Of a stretch of 64,000 bases of DNA, positions 62,801-64,000 are shown in pieces. The translations under genes were made by a program, and so were the position numbers. Numbering within the stretch: the stretch's first letter is position 1; each line of letters opens with the position of its first letter. The DNA comes from Volvariella volvacea V23. Taxonomy: Eukaryota; Basidiomycota; Agaricomycetes; Agaricales; Pluteaceae. Where the stretch lies: positions 549,512-613,511 of the forward strand of contig KB722751.1 in the NCBI GenBank assembly GCA_000349905.1, written 5' to 3'. The notes below the pieces were generated by a model that worked only from the letters and a program-made list of their open reading frames with translations, had not been told where the DNA came from and did not search any database.

Positions 62801-63684
62801 TCTGGTAGCTCGTCGATTGTGTGATACAGTCGCGTCTGGCGCAGTTGATATGCATAGATTGACCCAGTGAGAAGCTGTGTCCAAATCCGCTATTTGCGCC
62901 GTTTGACCAAAACGAAGGCGATGGGATATAGCCAAGGAGTGCTGCCACCATGAGACGTGCTTGTGGTTGGCATCATAATGCCCAATGGCTTGCGTTTCAA
63001 GGGCGATGGCTTCATCAAGAGACGATAAAGTCCCAATTGTTTGGTATTCTTCTCTGAGCGATACATCAAGCCCTTGAGCGTGCCAGTCCCATTCGTTGTG
63101 AGTTGGCGGAACACGGTCAAGTGCGGCTCTTTGGGGGTTGATGGCAGCGCGTATATCTCTGATGTCGTGAAAATGAGTATAGCGGTTACATAAGGCAACA
63201 CCCATGCGCTGCTGATAATGAGGTAGGCTGGGGTCATCATCTGAAATAACATCCAGTAGTTGGCGATTCAAACGGATGGATTCCTCGAGAAAGCGCAAGT
63301 GCCCTCGACGTACATAGAATATGCGGTATAACTGGACCAATGGGGGGTATGTGTATCGGACGAGTACCCTTGTGATACTGACAATCTTGAACCAATTAGT
63401 GGTAGAGCTAACAGCGTATATCAAGGCTCGAACCACGCGTTGTGGTAGAACATGCCGTGTTACACCAAGAAGATGAAGGACCCAGGGGGCTTGCGGTACC
63501 AAACGCGAGCGATCTGTGGTCTAATGAGTTTTAGTGTCTGTTACTCTTACAATGCCCATCCTACACTGACCTCGGGGACAATGGCATTGCCTTGATATGG
63601 GTTCTCGACCGTTGGCGGTGGGCGCTGCTCAGCAGTGTACTCCTCTGTCACCTCTTGTTCTTCCCCTCGATGCTGGCTAGCCAT
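59863..63684 (-). CDS. TPR-CHAT protein: tetratricopeptide array with caspase-like CHAT protease domain
   Basis: Exons 63684-63571, 63520-60698 and 60639-59863 give 1237 aa. After an acidic N-terminal segment with a hydrophobic stretch near residues 45-75, about 750 residues form degenerate TPR/Sel1-like repeats of 40-50 aa (for example DLDESIECNRKAIGKTPEGH, LEEALNHSKQAVESIPPTDK, ALEWFHRAIETAPAGHPSLP). The C-terminal 260 residues are a CHAT domain: IWWCPTGPFTYLPIHAAG, WLHLACHGQQNANDPLKSG with catalytic His (about 1104), and FIFLSACETAMGDRNMTNES with catalytic Cys (about 1145), then LAGGMLFAGFKGAVGTLWSI. Both dyad residues are intact, so it may be an active cysteine protease. Function unknown in fungi; TPR would sense a partner. 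It is near the right edge, and tail-to-tail with the YIPF6-like gene. Confidence 0.88.
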
Positions 63685-64000
63685 GTGGATACACAATGTA
63701 GAGTTGCACTGGTTGTGTGCGGCTTTGAATGGCCAGGGAGCAATTGGCCGAGGTGCCCTGCAGGCGCATTGTGCTGCGCATATGGCATTAGCAAACTACT
63801 GTTAGTGAAGGATACAAATTTGGTAGCAATGGAACAAACGCACGCCAACAACGTCATTGCATCATTTCAAAAGTCCTTCCATCACCCCCCTTGCACAAAG
63901 AAACCATACAATCGGCATCCATGCTCTCAAGCGTCACTATGTCCCGATGACGCTGCTGTATTCAAGCCCGTATCCCCTCTGGTCTTCGTAGAACCAGGAA
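63685..64000. other. Upstream region of the TPR-CHAT gene to window end
   Basis: Promoter side of the minus-strand CHAT gene. No further coding start with a conserved block is visible before the edge of the window. Confidence 0.45.

Overview
The window is nuclear DNA of a filamentous basidiomycete, most likely an Agaricomycete. Genes are packed on both strands at roughly one per 2.2 kb. They are cut by many very short introns (mostly 45-60 nt, GT..AG) and sometimes by micro-exons of 10-17 nt. The protein families fit too: fungal-type Med19, a fungal 7TM protein, a fungal type-2 periplasmic-binding-fold protein and a TPR-CHAT protein. Abundant CHAT proteins would fit Rhizoctonia-like fungi, but that is only a guess. 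All gene models were spliced by hand; for almost every one the exon lengths sum to a multiple of three and join recognisable protein blocks. One 100-N assembly gap lies at 37850-37949.

Layout. 1-6 kb: 3' part of Mediator subunit MED19 (+) and an IMD/BAR-type membrane-shaping protein (-). 6-14 kb: MFS transporter (+), splicing factor BUD13 (+), secreted alkaline phosphatase in 22 exons (+). 14-20 kb: SUN-domain nuclear envelope protein (+) and a proline iminopeptidase in 18 exons (-). 20-26 kb: two tandem Sec14/CRAL-TRIO paralogues (+) and an AGC-like protein kinase (+). 26-31 kb: chaperonin CCT5 (-), PP2A catalytic subunit (+), a small probable mitochondrial protein (-). 31-40 kb: 7TM protein (-), membrane-anchored metallophosphatase (+), coiled-coil protein (-), mitochondrial-carrier-like protein interrupted by the gap (+), glutathione peroxidase (-). 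40-48 kb: a complete telomerase reverse transcriptase gene of 26 exons (-), a periplasmic-binding-fold protein (+), a TPR protein (-), an 89-residue membrane protein (+). 48-64 kb: a 2.1 kb stretch with no gene, a disordered protein (-), IWS1 (-), an F-box-like protein (+), proteasome ATPase RPT2 (-), a YIPF6-like Golgi protein (+), a 1237-residue TPR-CHAT protein (-).

Most genes are conserved housekeeping genes that do not form one pathway. They are arranged as head-to-head pairs sharing short promoters (CCT5/PP2A, TERT/binding protein, RPT2/YIPF6, IWS1/F-box, iminopeptidase/Sec14, IMD/MFS) and tail-to-tail pairs. The points most worth following are the TPR-CHAT protein with an intact His/Cys pair, the fully reconstructed TERT, three predicted GC-AG introns, the PP2A stop codon and the RPT2 start codon each isolated in a 3-nt coding exon, the tandem Sec14 pair, and the periplasmic-binding-fold gene. 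I saw no tRNA, rRNA, CRISPR array, transposon or virus-like gene.
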